Below are positions 1-10,084 of a stretch of DNA of 64,000 nt, in pieces (position 1 is the first letter of the stretch; each line of letters begins with the position of its first letter). The notes beneath the pieces are model-generated. The model saw only the letters and a program-made list of their open reading frames with translations, ran no database searches and was not told the DNA's origin. Source of the stretch: Azospirillum sp051124815 (lineage in GTDB: Bacteria > Pseudomonadota > Alphaproteobacteria > Azospirillales > Azospirillaceae); NCBI RefSeq assembly GCF_051124815.1, contig NZ_CP118485.1, forward strand, positions 1-64,000, given 5' to 3'. Position numbers and translations under genes: made by a program.

Positions 1-1521
1 ATGTCGGTCGGCGTGTCGTTGGATCAGCAGTGGGCGCGCATTCGCGGACGCCTGAAGGAAGAGGTGGGCGAGATCGCCTACCGGAGCTGGCTTCAGCCGC
101 TGTCCGTCGCCAGCCTGGTCGGCGGCGAGGTGTGCATCGTCGTGCCCACGCGCTTCATGCGCGACTGGGTGCTGACCCACTATGCCGACCGCATCCGCGC
201 GCTCTGGTCCGGCGAGAATCCGGAAGTCCAGTCGATCGACGTCATCGTCGCCTCCACCAACCCGCCGGCGGCGCTGGTCGCCGACAACGACGACCGTGAT
301 GACGGCCGCGACGATGGTCGGGCCGCCCCGGCCCCGCGCTTCGAATCGCGTGCCGCCGACACCCGCCCGGCGCCCCGTCCGCTGCCGCCGTCCTCCGCCG
401 AACCGGCGCCCTCGACCGTCTACACCTCCGCCTCCTATGGCGGGGCGTCGGACGAATCGCCGAATGCCGTCCCGGCCATCCTGGAGGACCGCTCCGACCT
501 GTCCGCCGCGCTCGACCCGCGCTTCACCTTCGAGAATTTCGTCGTCGGCAAACCGAACGAGCTGGCCCATGCCGCCGCCCGCCGCGTCGCCGACGCCACC
601 ACCGTGACCTTCAACCCGCTGTTCCTCTATGGCGGGGTCGGGTTGGGCAAGACCCACCTGATGCACGCGCTGGCCTGGCAGATCCGCAAGAACGACCCGA
701 ACCGCAAGGTGCTATACCTGTCGGCCGAAAAGTTCATGTACCAGTTCATCCGGGCGCTGCGCTTCAAGGACACGATGGCCTTCAAGCAGCAGTTCCGCTC
801 GGTCGACGTGCTGATGATCGACGACGTGCAGTTCATCAGCGGCAAGGACAGCACGCAGGAGGAGTTCTTCCACACCTTCAACGCGCTGGTCGACCAGAAC
901 CGGCAGGTCATCATCTCCGCCGACAAGAGCCCGTCCGACCTGGAAGGCATGGAGGAGCGGCTGCGCTCCCGCCTCGGCTGGGGGCTGGTCGCCGACATCC
1001 ACCCGACCACCTACGAGCTGCGGCTGGGCATCCTCCAGGCCAAGGCCGACGCGCTCCAGGCCAGCATCCCGCTGAAGGTTCTGGAGTTCCTGGCCCACAA
1101 GATCACGTCGAACGTGCGCGAACTGGAAGGGGCGCTGAACCGCATCGTCGCCCATGCCGAACTGGTCGGCCGCGCCATCACGCTGGAGACGACGCAGGAG
1201 GTGCTGCACGACCTGCTGCGCGCCAACGACCGCCGCGTCACCATCGACGAGATCCAGAAGCGGGTGGCGGAGCATTACAACATCCGCGTCGCCGACATGC
1301 ATTCCGCCCGCCGCGCCCGCGCGGTGGCCCGTCCGCGCCAGATCGCCATGTATCTGGCCAAGCAGCTGACCGCCCGCTCCCTGCCGGAGATCGGCCGCAA
1401 GTTCGGCGGCCGCGATCACACAACGGTCATGCATGCGGTGAAGAAGGTGGAGGAACTGCGGACCACCGATCCGTCCTTCGCCGAAGATGTCGAACTGCTG
1501 CGGCGCATGCTCGAAAGCTGA
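1..1521 (+). CDS. dnaA: Chromosomal replication initiator DnaA
   Basis: This is the ATP-dependent initiator that binds DnaA boxes and opens the replication origin. The 506-residue protein shows the family layout: an N-terminal interaction domain (about 1-85), a variable Asp/Pro/Ala-rich linker (about 95-165), and an AAA+ domain with Walker A GGVGLGKTHL near residues 211-220 and Walker B VLMIDDVQF near 270. The C-terminal DNA-binding domain carries the DnaA signature GRDHTTVMHAV near 465-475. The ATG is the first base of the window, so its ribosome binding site cannot be seen. I see no cluster of DnaA boxes in the 104 bases downstream, so this need not be the origin region. The length is typical for an alphaproteobacterial DnaA with a long linker. 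Confidence 0.97.
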   Translation: MSVGVSLDQQWARIRGRLKEEVGEIAYRSWLQPLSVASLVGGEVCIVVPTRFMRDWVLTHYADRIRALWSGENPEVQSIDVIVASTNPPAALVADNDDRDDGRDDGRAAPAPRFESRAADTRPAPRPLPPSSAEPAPSTVYTSASYGGASDESPNAVPAILEDRSDLSAALDPRFTFENFVVGKPNELAHAAARRVADATTVTFNPLFLYGGVGLGKTHLMHALAWQIRKNDPNRKVLYLSAEKFMYQFIRALRFKDTMAFKQQFRSVDVLMIDDVQFISGKDSTQEEFFHTFNALVDQNRQVIISADKSPSDLEGMEERLRSRLGWGLVADIHPTTYELRLGILQAKADALQASIPLKVLEFLAHKITSNVRELEGALNRIVAHAELVGRAITLETTQEVLHDLLRANDRRVTIDEIQKRVAEHYNIRVADMHSARRARAVARPRQIAMYLAKQLTARSLPEIGRKFGGRDHTTVMHAVKKVEELRTTDPSFAEDVELLRRMLES

Positions 1522-1625
1522 CGTTCGTTCGGTCCACCAATCAACTGCGGCGTGTCACCACGTCGCTATCCCATCGCGCTGAGAAGTTTGCTAAGGTCCG
1601 CACGCACGGAATCTTTGCGGACGGC

Positions 1626-2564
1626 GTGGGTGTTGTGGTGGAAACGAATATTCTTGTCGTCGATGATTCCCTGTTCTTTCGCGACCTGATCCGGACAGAT
1701 CTGGAAAGCAACGGTTACCATGTGTTGCTTGCGGAGGATGGGGCGCAGGCGCTGTCGCTTTACCGCAGCCACGACATCCACATCCTGATCACCGATCTGG
1801 AAATGCCGGTGATGACCGGGCTGGAGCTGTGCTGGCATGTCCGGGCGGAGGACGACCAGCACCGCACCTTCACCATCCTGATGACCGGCGACACCGAGAC
1901 GGCCCGGCGGATCGAGGCTTTCGACTCCGGCGCCGACGAGTTCCTGGCCAAGCCCATCGACCTGTCGATGCTGCGTGCCCGCGTCCGCGCCGGGGAGCGC
2001 ATCACCCGCATGCACAGGGTGATGGTGGAGATGCTGCACACCGATTACCTGACCGGGGTGCTGAACCGCCGCTATTTCATGGAACGGCTGGAACAGGCCT
2101 ATCGCGCCGCGAAGGAGAGCGGCTTGCCGCTGGCGGTGGCGATGTTCGACATCGACCATTTCAAGACGATCAACGACACCCACGGCCACAGCAACGGCGA
2201 CATGGCGCTGAAACGCTTCGCCGACCATTGCGCCGCCCAGCTGCCCGACGGCGGCTTCCTCGGCCGGCTGGGCGGGGAGGAATTCTGCCTGTGCCTGCCC
2301 GCCGCCGACCTGGATGCGGCGCTGGCGCGGGTGGAGGCGATCCGCCGCTCCACCGCGGAACTGACGGTGGAGACCGGCAGCGGAGCCAGCTTCGGCTTCA
2401 CCGTCAGCATCGGCATGTGCCTGGACCAGGACACCGTGTCGGTCAACGACCTGATGGCCCAGGCCGACGAGGCGCTCTATTTCGCCAAGCGCAGCGGCCG
2501 CAACCGCACCGTCCTGCGCGGTGCCGAAGGGGTGACGGTGAAGGCCCGCTTCTACGTGATGTAA
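1626..2564 (+). CDS. Response regulator with GGDEF domain (diguanylate cyclase)
   Basis: A two-domain signalling protein of 312 residues that should make cyclic di-GMP from two GTP when its receiver domain is phosphorylated. An N-terminal REC domain (about 5-125) has the acidic pair in ILVVDDS and the phospho-acceptor Asp in LITDLEMPVMTG near residue 57. The GGDEF domain (about 140-305) has an intact active-site loop, RLGGEEF near 214-220, so it looks catalytically competent. The usual RxxD inhibitory site just before the loop is not recognisable (QLPD with altered spacing), so product inhibition may be weak. GTG codons at 1626, 1635 and 1638 are all possible starts. The architecture resembles a PleD with one receiver. 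The cognate kinase is not adjacent. Confidence 0.9.
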   Translation: MGVVVETNILVVDDSLFFRDLIRTDLESNGYHVLLAEDGAQALSLYRSHDIHILITDLEMPVMTGLELCWHVRAEDDQHRTFTILMTGDTETARRIEAFDSGADEFLAKPIDLSMLRARVRAGERITRMHRVMVEMLHTDYLTGVLNRRYFMERLEQAYRAAKESGLPLAVAMFDIDHFKTINDTHGHSNGDMALKRFADHCAAQLPDGGFLGRLGGEEFCLCLPAADLDAALARVEAIRRSTAELTVETGSGASFGFTVSIGMCLDQDTVSVNDLMAQADEALYFAKRSGRNRTVLRGAEGVTVKARFYVM

Positions 2565-2721
2565 CCCTTTCTCTTTCCCCCTCATGTGACGGCTCTATGA
2601 AGTTTGGCGGAGCCGCGTCTTCCCCCATGGACGGATCGCTTTTGTCTAAGGCACACTTTCCGCCTTAAACGGGGCCGCCACCCCTACAAACGCCATCCAA
2701 GAGCCAGGGAGACCGGACGTC

Positions 2722-3921
2722 ATGTCCAAGATCGAGCATGCTCAGACCGTTCATGGCCAGACCGAGTCCCAGCGGTCCAGCGCCGAGACCCAGCGCGCTG
2801 CTAAGAGCTTCACCCGCCGCGTTCTGCTGCAAAGCGCCGCCGCCGCCGCCGGTGTCGCCTCGGTCGGTCCCTTCGTCCTGCGCGAAGGCCGCGCGGCGTC
2901 GGGTTCGGTGAAGATCTTCTCCTGGGCCGGCTACATCAGCCCGGACATGCTGGCCGATTTCGAGAAGAAGACCGGCGTCAAGGCGACCCTGACCGAATAC
3001 GGCACCAACGACGAGTTGCTGAACCAGCTGAAGGCCACCGGTGGCGCCGGTTTCGACATCATCCACCCCACCGTCGACCGCGTGCCGAACTATGTCGAGT
3101 ACGAGCTGGTGCAGCCGCTCGACGAATCGAAGGTGAAGTGGGACGGCTGTCTGAAATCGTCGGTCGAGGGCTCCGCCGGCATGGGCGGCGTCGTCGGCGG
3201 CAAGCGCTATCTCGCCCCGGCCGACTGGGGGACGGAGGCGCTGGCCTTCGACATGAAGAAGGCGCCGCTGACCTACGGCACCGCCAGCTACGGGGACCTG
3301 TGGGCGCCGGCCAATGCCGGCAAGGTGACGGTGCGCGGCCATTCGGCGCTGATCGGCATCGCGCTGTGGCTGGAAAGCCAGGGCAAGCTGCCGCACCCCG
3401 TCCGCGACCAGTTCAAGGACGAGGCGAAGGCACGCGCCAACTTCGACGCCATCCTGAAGGTGGCGGCGGAGAACAAGAAGTCGGTCGCGCAGTTCTGGAC
3501 CAACGAGAACGAGGCCCAGGGCGCCTTCCGCACCAACGGCTGCGTCATCGGCCAGACCTGGGACAGCAGCGCCGTGGCGCTGCGCAAGGAAGGGCTGCCG
3601 ATCCGCTTCGTCGCGCCGAAGGAAGGGGCTCTCGCCTGGATGGAAGGCTTCGCCATCCCGAAGAAGGCGGAGAACCTGGAGAACGCCTATGCCTGGATCA
3701 ACTGGTTCTACACGCCCCAGGCCGGCGCGCTCTACACCAACCATTCCGGCATCTCCAGCACCGCCGTCGGCGCCGAGGCCCACCTGACCGACCTGAACAA
3801 GCAGTTCTTCGCCGACGCCTATCCGGGCGACGCGCTGCAGAAGCTGTGGTGGTGGCCGATCCAGGAGGCGTGGTACGTCTCCATCCGCAACGAGTATCAG
3901 GACCGCTTCCTGGCGGCGTGA
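2722..3921 (+). CDS. ABC transporter substrate-binding protein, spermidine/putrescine (PotD) type
   Basis: Periplasmic solute-binding protein of 399 residues, of the family that delivers polyamines or related organic cations and acids to an ABC importer. The N-terminus has a twin-arginine-like export signal (TRRVLLQ, then an Ala-rich stretch, about 36-63), so export by Tat is likely. The mature start (VKIFSWAGYISPDM) and the pattern of a lobe searching for an elongated solute match SBP_bac_8/PotD proteins. An AGGGAGA ribosome binding site precedes the ATG. The ATPase gene follows 19 bases downstream, so they form one operon. No permease genes are nearby, so the exact substrate is uncertain. 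Confidence 0.88.
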   Translation: MSKIEHAQTVHGQTESQRSSAETQRAAKSFTRRVLLQSAAAAAGVASVGPFVLREGRAASGSVKIFSWAGYISPDMLADFEKKTGVKATLTEYGTNDELLNQLKATGGAGFDIIHPTVDRVPNYVEYELVQPLDESKVKWDGCLKSSVEGSAGMGGVVGGKRYLAPADWGTEALAFDMKKAPLTYGTASYGDLWAPANAGKVTVRGHSALIGIALWLESQGKLPHPVRDQFKDEAKARANFDAILKVAAENKKSVAQFWTNENEAQGAFRTNGCVIGQTWDSSAVALRKEGLPIRFVAPKEGALAWMEGFAIPKKAENLENAYAWINWFYTPQAGALYTNHSGISSTAVGAEAHLTDLNKQFFADAYPGDALQKLWWWPIQEAWYVSIRNEYQDRFLAA

Positions 3922-3940
3922 TCCGCATACGGAAGGGACC

Positions 3941-5008
<1,068 letters not shown>

Positions 5009-5035
5009 TCTCTCCAAATCAGAGCGCACAAACGA

Positions 5036-5065
5036 AAACGCCCCGACCAACCGGCCGGGGCGTTT
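5036..5065. terminator. Intrinsic terminator between convergent genes
   Basis: A perfect 10-bp inverted repeat (aaacgccccg / cggggcgttt) with a 10-base loop, A-rich on one side and T-rich on the other. It lies between the plus-strand ABC ATPase gene and the minus-strand Tim44-like gene and can serve both directions. Confidence 0.85.
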
Positions 5066-5087
5066 CGCATTCCTATATCCGCAAGCG

Positions 5088-6158
5088 TCAGTGCGTCTGC
5101 TGGATCGCCGACAGCTGCCACTGGCCGCCGCGCGGGCGGACGAAGGTCCACAGCTCCGTCGCCTCGGTCGGCTGCGAGGCGTTGCCCTCGACCACCCGGC
5201 CGCTGGCGCGGTCCACCGTGACGTCGACCAGCGAGAAGCGCATGGCGACGGTGGCGTATTCCTGCGCCCCTTCGCGCCAGCCCTCGGCCAGATCGCCCTG
5301 GAGCAGGCGGACGTCGCTGACCTTGTTGACGACGCCGCGGTTGCGGTTCTCGGCCAGATCGTCGCCGAAGTAGGCGAACATCTCCGGCGTCGTCGCGGCG
5401 CGCAGCGCGTCGGCATCCTCACGCCCGTAGGCGGTCTGGACGGTGACGAGCAGCCGCTCGAACGCCTCGAAGTCGGCCGGCTGGATGCCGATCTCGTCGG
5501 CGGCCTGACGGCGCTGGGCCGGGCCGGCATTGCCGCCGCCCATACCGCCAACCGGGTTATAGCCGACATCGGCCGCATCGCGGTTCATCTGGCCACCCTG
5601 CGGGCCGCCGGCATAGGCCGGCCGGTTCCCACCCAGCGGGCCACCGGACGCCGCCGTGTTGGCCGTCTGCGAGCGGTTGCGGAAGAAGCGCATGGCGAGG
5701 CGGACCAGGAAGACGACCAGCAGGATCTGCAGGATGAAGCCCAGGATGCCGGCGAAGCTGCCCAGCCCCTCGAAGAAGCCGCCGCCGAACAGCATCGCGC
5801 CGATGCCGGCGCCGATCAGGCCGCCCATCAGGCCCGACATGAAGCCGCCGCCGAAGAAACCGCGCGACGGCGCCGCCGCCGGGGCGGTGGAACCGGGGCG
5901 CTGCATGCCCGGCGACGCCTGCGGAGCGGCCGAGCGCTCCATCGGCGACGCCGCGCTGGGGGCGGTGCTGGTGGCGGCCGGCGCATCATAGGTGCGGCTG
6001 CCGCGGCTGCCCGAAGAGCTGCTCTTGCCGGCGCGGGCGTCGGCGGTGCCGGCGGCCAGGGCCATCACCAGGGCAACCGCCACCGCCGTGGCGGCGCGGG
6101 CGCCCCGCTTGCTTTTGGAGGTGGCGGAAAGGCTCGAAGGTCGGGTCTTCTCGCTCAT
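5088..6158 (-). CDS. Tim44-like domain membrane protein
   Basis: A 356-residue protein if started at the Met of MSEKTRPSS; an upstream Met at 6179 would add seven residues. A hydrophobic Ala-rich leader (about 22-42) looks like a signal peptide or anchor. A Ser/Gly/Pro-rich region follows, then a Gly-Phe-rich hydrophobic segment (about 140-195) ending in a membrane helix before an RNR basic patch. The C-terminal 150 residues (about 205-350) match the Tim44/MBA1 fold seen in alphaproteobacterial homologues of mitochondrial Tim44, with the ending WTFVRPRGGQWQLSAIQQ. The family is linked to membrane-associated protein or lipid binding; the precise job here is unknown. Confidence 0.85.
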   Translation of the reverse strand: MSEKTRPSSLSATSKSKRGARAATAVAVALVMALAAGTADARAGKSSSSGSRGSRTYDAPAATSTAPSAASPMERSAAPQASPGMQRPGSTAPAAAPSRGFFGGGFMSGLMGGLIGAGIGAMLFGGGFFEGLGSFAGILGFILQILLVVFLVRLAMRFFRNRSQTANTAASGGPLGGNRPAYAGGPQGGQMNRDAADVGYNPVGGMGGGNAGPAQRRQAADEIGIQPADFEAFERLLVTVQTAYGREDADALRAATTPEMFAYFGDDLAENRNRGVVNKVSDVRLLQGDLAEGWREGAQEYATVAMRFSLVDVTVDRASGRVVEGNASQPTEATELWTFVRPRGGQWQLSAIQQTH

Positions 6159-6272
6159 GATCGTGCTCGCTTGTCGCATCTGGTCTGTTGTCCAGCCTTG
6201 CCAGATGGGGGTGGTGCCGCCTCCGTTTAAGGGGCGGTCTCACTTTTTTCGAGCAACAATCAGCACGGCCGC

Positions 6273-6695
6273 TTAATCGGTCTCACTTTGCAGCGCCCCT
6301 CCCTGCAGGGCATCGATGGCGCGCCGGTCGCGCTTGGTCGGCCGTCCCGCTCCCGGCGCGCGGTAGGGATCCTGCAAGCGTTCCTCCGGCACCGGCGGGG
6401 CGAGGTCCTCGTACAGCGCCTGGGCTTCCGGCGCCGGCCCGCGGCGGCTGCCCAGCGCCACCACCTTGACGACGCGGATGTGCCGTCCCTGGGCGAAGGT
6501 CAGCACGTCGCCCGGCTTCACCGCCGCATGCGCCTTGTTCACCACCGCTCCCGACAGCCGCACGCCCCCGTCGTTGCACAGCTTTGCGGCGAGGCTGCGC
6601 GTCTTGAAGAAGCGCGCATACCAGAGCCACTTGTCGATCCGCAGCCGGCCGAGGGTGGAGTCTTCGGTGTCGGTGTTGCCAGCGGTGTTGCTCAT
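6273..6695 (-). CDS. S4-domain RNA-binding protein (Hsp15/HslR-like)
   Basis: A 140-residue cytoplasmic protein with a single S4 RNA-binding domain near its N-terminus (LRIDKWLWYARFFKTRS, about 18-34, then GGVRLSGAVVNKA). S4 proteins of the Hsp15 class bind ribosomal RNA, often on stalled 50S subunits. The C-terminus is charged and probably disordered. The gene lies downstream of the SUV3-like helicase on the same strand, separated by a palindromic repeat. That gene order is recurrent in alphaproteobacteria and suggests a shared RNA-related role. Confidence 0.9.
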   Translation of the reverse strand: MSNTAGNTDTEDSTLGRLRIDKWLWYARFFKTRSLAAKLCNDGGVRLSGAVVNKAHAAVKPGDVLTFAQGRHIRVVKVVALGSRRGPAPEAQALYEDLAPPVPEERLQDPYRAPGAGRPTKRDRRAIDALQGGALQSETD

Positions 6696-6742
6696 GGGCG
6701 TTTCCGTGTTTTGATCTCACTCATCGTTCGCGGGGGCGTTAT

Positions 6743-6870
6743 GCCCCCTCCCTAACCCTCCCCCGCCTCCGGCGGTGGAGGGAACTGCCGCCGCTTCGCA
6801 CAAGGCACCCTCTCCCGCGATCGGACCGGCCTTTGGCCGGCCGAGGGCGGGGGAGGGTTGGGGAGGGGGC
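6743..6870. repeat. Palindromic GC-rich intergenic repeat element, about 128 bp
   Basis: Two 25-base arms, 6743-6767 and 6846-6870, are inverted copies differing at one position. Each is a C/T-rich (or G/A-rich) run with the core ccctaaccctccc-like pattern. A smaller inverted repeat around ggccggcc lies inside. The element fills the gap between the S4 gene and the helicase gene and contains no convincing ORF. It looks like a short non-autonomous palindromic repeat of the REP/MITE type. Confidence 0.65.
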
Positions 6871-6887
6871 AACCGTCGCCACGTCCC

Positions 6888-9440
6888 TCACATCCCCGAC
6901 AGCTGCCGCAGCTTGGCGAACGGGTGGTCCTCGTTCGTCGGCCGCTCGCGCCGCTGCCTGTTCCCCTGCTGCTGCCTGGATGGCCGCTTCCGCTTCCAGG
7001 CCACCGCCCCGTCCTCGGCGACGATCCGCACATAGCCGAGCCCGGTCAACACCGTCCCCAACTCATCCGCCGACAGGCCGACGCGCTGGCCGAGCGCCAC
7101 CTCGCGGATTGGCGCGTTCGCCTTGGATGCGGTCAGCAACTCCGTCTCCAGCCGGTCGAGCATGTCGACGCGCAGAGCCCGTCGGCCGGCCAGCGGATAG
7201 CCGATGGCCTCCCAGAAGGCCGGCGGTGCGCCGCCATCCTTGACCGGCCCCTCCTTCCCCAATGGCGCCTCCACCGACACGCGGCCGGGCGGCGGGATCG
7301 GCATCGGCAGGGGATGGCCCTTCGCCACCGCCCACAGCAGCCCGCGCAAACTCACCGCTGCCGGCTTGGCGAGTGCGGTCAGATACAGGTGCGACACCCC
7401 CAGCCGGACCCCCAGCCTGGTCAGTGCCTTGCGGTCCTCGCGCTCCAGCCGCTCCACCATGTCGGCGACCGGCGCCCGTGGCAGCACCCCCAGCCCCTCG
7501 ACCAGTTGGAAGATCAGCCCGCGCCCCGCACCCGACAGCCCCTCCGCGCCGGACAGCGCGAACAGCGGCTTCAGCCGGGCGGCGATATGGTCCTTCAGCC
7601 AGCGGTCGAGCCGCGCCCGCACCCGCTCGCGCTGGGCCTGATCCAGCATGCCCTCGTCGAACGGCACCACCAGCGGCGCCAGCACCGACGGCCCCGCCGC
7701 CAGCCGCGCAACCGGCAAGCCGTCCGCCGTCAGCACCCCGTCCGCTCCCAGCGCGAAGGCGTCGTCCGGCTCCGCCTCGAAGGCGCGCAGCCGCTTGGCC
7801 AGCTCGTCGCGCAACGCGCGGCGGGCCGCCGTCAGCAGCGACTTCGCCTCGTCGGAGCGGTCGGGCGCGTCGGGCACGAAGCGGAAGCCTTCCAGCTTGC
7901 CGACCACATGCCCCTCCACCACCACCTCGCCGTCGGCGCGCACGCCGCCCAGCAGCGAGCGCCCGTCCTTCAGCGTCCGCGACAGCGTAGCGGATCGGCG
8001 GTCGATGAAGCGCTGGGTCAGCCGCTCGTGCAGGGCGTCGGACAGCCTGTCCTCGATGGCGCGGGTACGCTCCTGCCAGTGCAGCGGGTCCTTCAGCCAG
8101 GTCGGCCGGTTGGAGATGTAGGTCCAGGTGCGGATATGGGCGATGCGGGCGACCAGCGCGTCGATGTCGCCCTCCGTCCGGTCGAGCCGGGCGATCTGCT
8201 TCGCCACCCAATCGTCGTCCAGCCGGCGCAGCGGCCCCCGCAGGCTGCGGAAGACCTGGGCCAGCAGCTTGGTGTGGGCATCCGACAGCACCTTGCGGAA
8301 GTCGGGGACCTGGCAGACCTCCCACAGCAGCTTGACGGCATCCCGGCCGCGGGCGAGGTCCATGATCTCCGGGTCGCGCACCAGCGCCTGCAGCGCCAGA
8401 TGGTCGTCGGCCTCGCGCACGCGGCTCAGCTCATTGATCGGCGCCCGTTCCTCCAGCGATTTCAGCAGAAAGCCCGGCGTGTCGAAGCGCAGGTCGCTGT
8501 TGCGCCAGGACAGCGTCTTGACCGTCTCGAACTCGTGATTCTCGACGCGGTTGACCAGATCGGCATCCAGTTCCCCCACCTCGTCGGTGGTGCCGAAGGT
8601 GCCGTCGCGCATGTGGCGCCCGGCGCGCCCGGCGATCTGCGCCACCTCGGCGGGGCGCAGGCGGCGCGGGGCAAAGCCGTCGAACTTGACGATGCGGGCG
8701 AAGGCGACATGGTCGACGTCCATGTTCAGCCCCATGCCGATGGCGTCGGTCGCCACCAGATAATCGACCTCGCCCGCCTGATAGAGTCCGACCTGCGCGT
8801 TGCGCGTGCGCGGGCTGAGCGCGCCCAGCACCACGGCGGTGCCGCCACGCTGGCGCCGGATCATCTCGGCGATGGCATAGACGTCGGTGGCGGAAAAGGC
8901 GACGACGGCCGAGCGCGGCGGCAGGCGCGTCAGCTTCTTGTAGCCGGCATAGGTCAGCTGGGAGAAGCGCGGCCGGCTGATGAACTCCGCTTTCGGCACC
9001 AGCCGGCGGATCATCGGCTGCATCGAATCGGAGCCCAGCACCATCGTCTCGACCATGCCGCGGGCATTCAGCAGCCGGTCGGTGAAGATGTGGCCGCGCT
9101 CCGGATCGGCGCAGAGCTGGATTTCGTCCACCGCCAGGAAATCGACGGCACGATCCAGCGGCATCGATTCGACGGTGCAGACCCAATAGGAGGGGTTGGG
9201 GGGCAGGATCTTCTCCTCCCCCGTCACCAGCGCGACGGCGTTCCTGCCCTTGATCGAGACGATGCGGTCGTAATTCTCCCGCGCCAACAGGCGCAGGGGA
9301 AAGCCGATCATGCCGGACCGGTGACCGAGCATGCGCTCGATCGCCAGATAGGTCTTGCCGGTGTTGGTCGGCCCCAGCACGGCGACCACACGGCCCCCCC
9401 GCCCGAGACCGCCGCCCGCCGAAGCGTGAGTGGACGTCAT
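6888..9440 (-). CDS. SUV3-like DEAD/H-box helicase
   Basis: An 850-residue superfamily 2 helicase of the type related to mitochondrial SUV3, probably acting on RNA in turnover or ribosome metabolism. Motif I is GPTNTGKTYLAIE (about 24-36), motif II is DEIQ in FLAVDEIQLC (about 103-112), motif III-like FSATD lies near 186, and motif VI is QIAGRAGRH near 265-273. The helicase core covers about 20-400. The Arg/Ala-rich region beyond it matches the long C-terminal part of alphaproteobacterial homologues, and the Lys/Arg-rich tail (KRKRPSRQQQGNRQRR) suits nucleic-acid binding. The start MTSTHASAGG is close to motif I, as usual for the family. The S4-domain gene lies downstream. Confidence 0.9.
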   Translation of the reverse strand: MTSTHASAGGGLGRGGRVVAVLGPTNTGKTYLAIERMLGHRSGMIGFPLRLLARENYDRIVSIKGRNAVALVTGEEKILPPNPSYWVCTVESMPLDRAVDFLAVDEIQLCADPERGHIFTDRLLNARGMVETMVLGSDSMQPMIRRLVPKAEFISRPRFSQLTYAGYKKLTRLPPRSAVVAFSATDVYAIAEMIRRQRGGTAVVLGALSPRTRNAQVGLYQAGEVDYLVATDAIGMGLNMDVDHVAFARIVKFDGFAPRRLRPAEVAQIAGRAGRHMRDGTFGTTDEVGELDADLVNRVENHEFETVKTLSWRNSDLRFDTPGFLLKSLEERAPINELSRVREADDHLALQALVRDPEIMDLARGRDAVKLLWEVCQVPDFRKVLSDAHTKLLAQVFRSLRGPLRRLDDDWVAKQIARLDRTEGDIDALVARIAHIRTWTYISNRPTWLKDPLHWQERTRAIEDRLSDALHERLTQRFIDRRSATLSRTLKDGRSLLGGVRADGEVVVEGHVVGKLEGFRFVPDAPDRSDEAKSLLTAARRALRDELAKRLRAFEAEPDDAFALGADGVLTADGLPVARLAAGPSVLAPLVVPFDEGMLDQAQRERVRARLDRWLKDHIAARLKPLFALSGAEGLSGAGRGLIFQLVEGLGVLPRAPVADMVERLEREDRKALTRLGVRLGVSHLYLTALAKPAAVSLRGLLWAVAKGHPLPMPIPPPGRVSVEAPLGKEGPVKDGGAPPAFWEAIGYPLAGRRALRVDMLDRLETELLTASKANAPIREVALGQRVGLSADELGTVLTGLGYVRIVAEDGAVAWKRKRPSRQQQGNRQRRERPTNEDHPFAKLRQLSGM

Positions 9441-9668
9441 GGGGTTAAGCTTTGGGGTGCGGGAGGCTGCAATGCAAGCGGCGGCTTGGCCTGATTGCCG
9501 TTTGGGGCATCTGGGCGGCTCATCCGGTCAGGGAGCGTGCGGATCGCATGTGTGGCGGGGCAGGCGGAATTGGTTCCACCGCTGCTTCCGAATGCATATT
9601 GGCTGCCTTGCCGATCAACCCACACGAACGTACTATTCCCGCACCGTCTCTTGGTTGGATGTTGTTTC

Positions 9669-10079
9669 TTGAGCAAGATTGATCGGAAGTTGTTTTCAGC
9701 CAAGCTGGTCTGCCAACTGCCGGTCAATCCGATCAACCGTGCTCTGGGGACCGAAATGGAGGCCGGGTGTGCATGGCTCAGCTCGATCGCTCACCGGCAC
9801 ATCGCGACTGATCATAGCGACGACTACGGCATCTGCATCGCAAATCTGGAGGTGGTAATAAGCCGGCCGATGTATGTGCGGCAAAGCGACCGGCATGCCC
9901 GGAATTTCGAGCTGATCCGCCGGATTGACGTGGATGGAAGGCCGCTGATGCTGGTGGCGGTTTCCTTGGAGCGGAACGAGCAAGGAAACTACAATGTCAG
10001 GTCATCCTATCTCATCAAGGAAAAGGATCTTGAGAGGAGGAAACGATCTGGCAGCCTGAAGCTGATCATCTGGAGCTGA
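9669..10079 (+). CDS. Small hypothetical protein, possibly PBECR-type nuclease fold
   Basis: The frame is open from 9495, but the protein-like part begins about the TTG at 9669 (136 residues); an ATG at 9756 would give 107. No clear ribosome binding site decides the start. The C-terminal 80 residues have alternating strands ending in YLIKEKDLERRKRSGSLKLI. This is reminiscent of phage/toxin nuclease-like (PBECR) domains with the pattern of strand, Tyr, Lys/Arg-rich helix, strand. Base composition is visibly less GC-rich than its neighbours, which hints at recent acquisition. It stands alone between the helicase gene and a candidate small RNA. I cannot name a function with confidence. Confidence 0.5.
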   Translation: MSKIDRKLFSAKLVCQLPVNPINRALGTEMEAGCAWLSSIAHRHIATDHSDDYGICIANLEVVISRPMYVRQSDRHARNFELIRRIDVDGRPLMLVAVSLERNEQGNYNVRSSYLIKEKDLERRKRSGSLKLIIWS

Positions 10080-10084
10080 ACAAA

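Noticed and set aside
1522..1625. Possible replication origin downstream of dnaA
   Set aside because: No cluster of DnaA boxes or AT-rich unwinding element is visible in this short gap.
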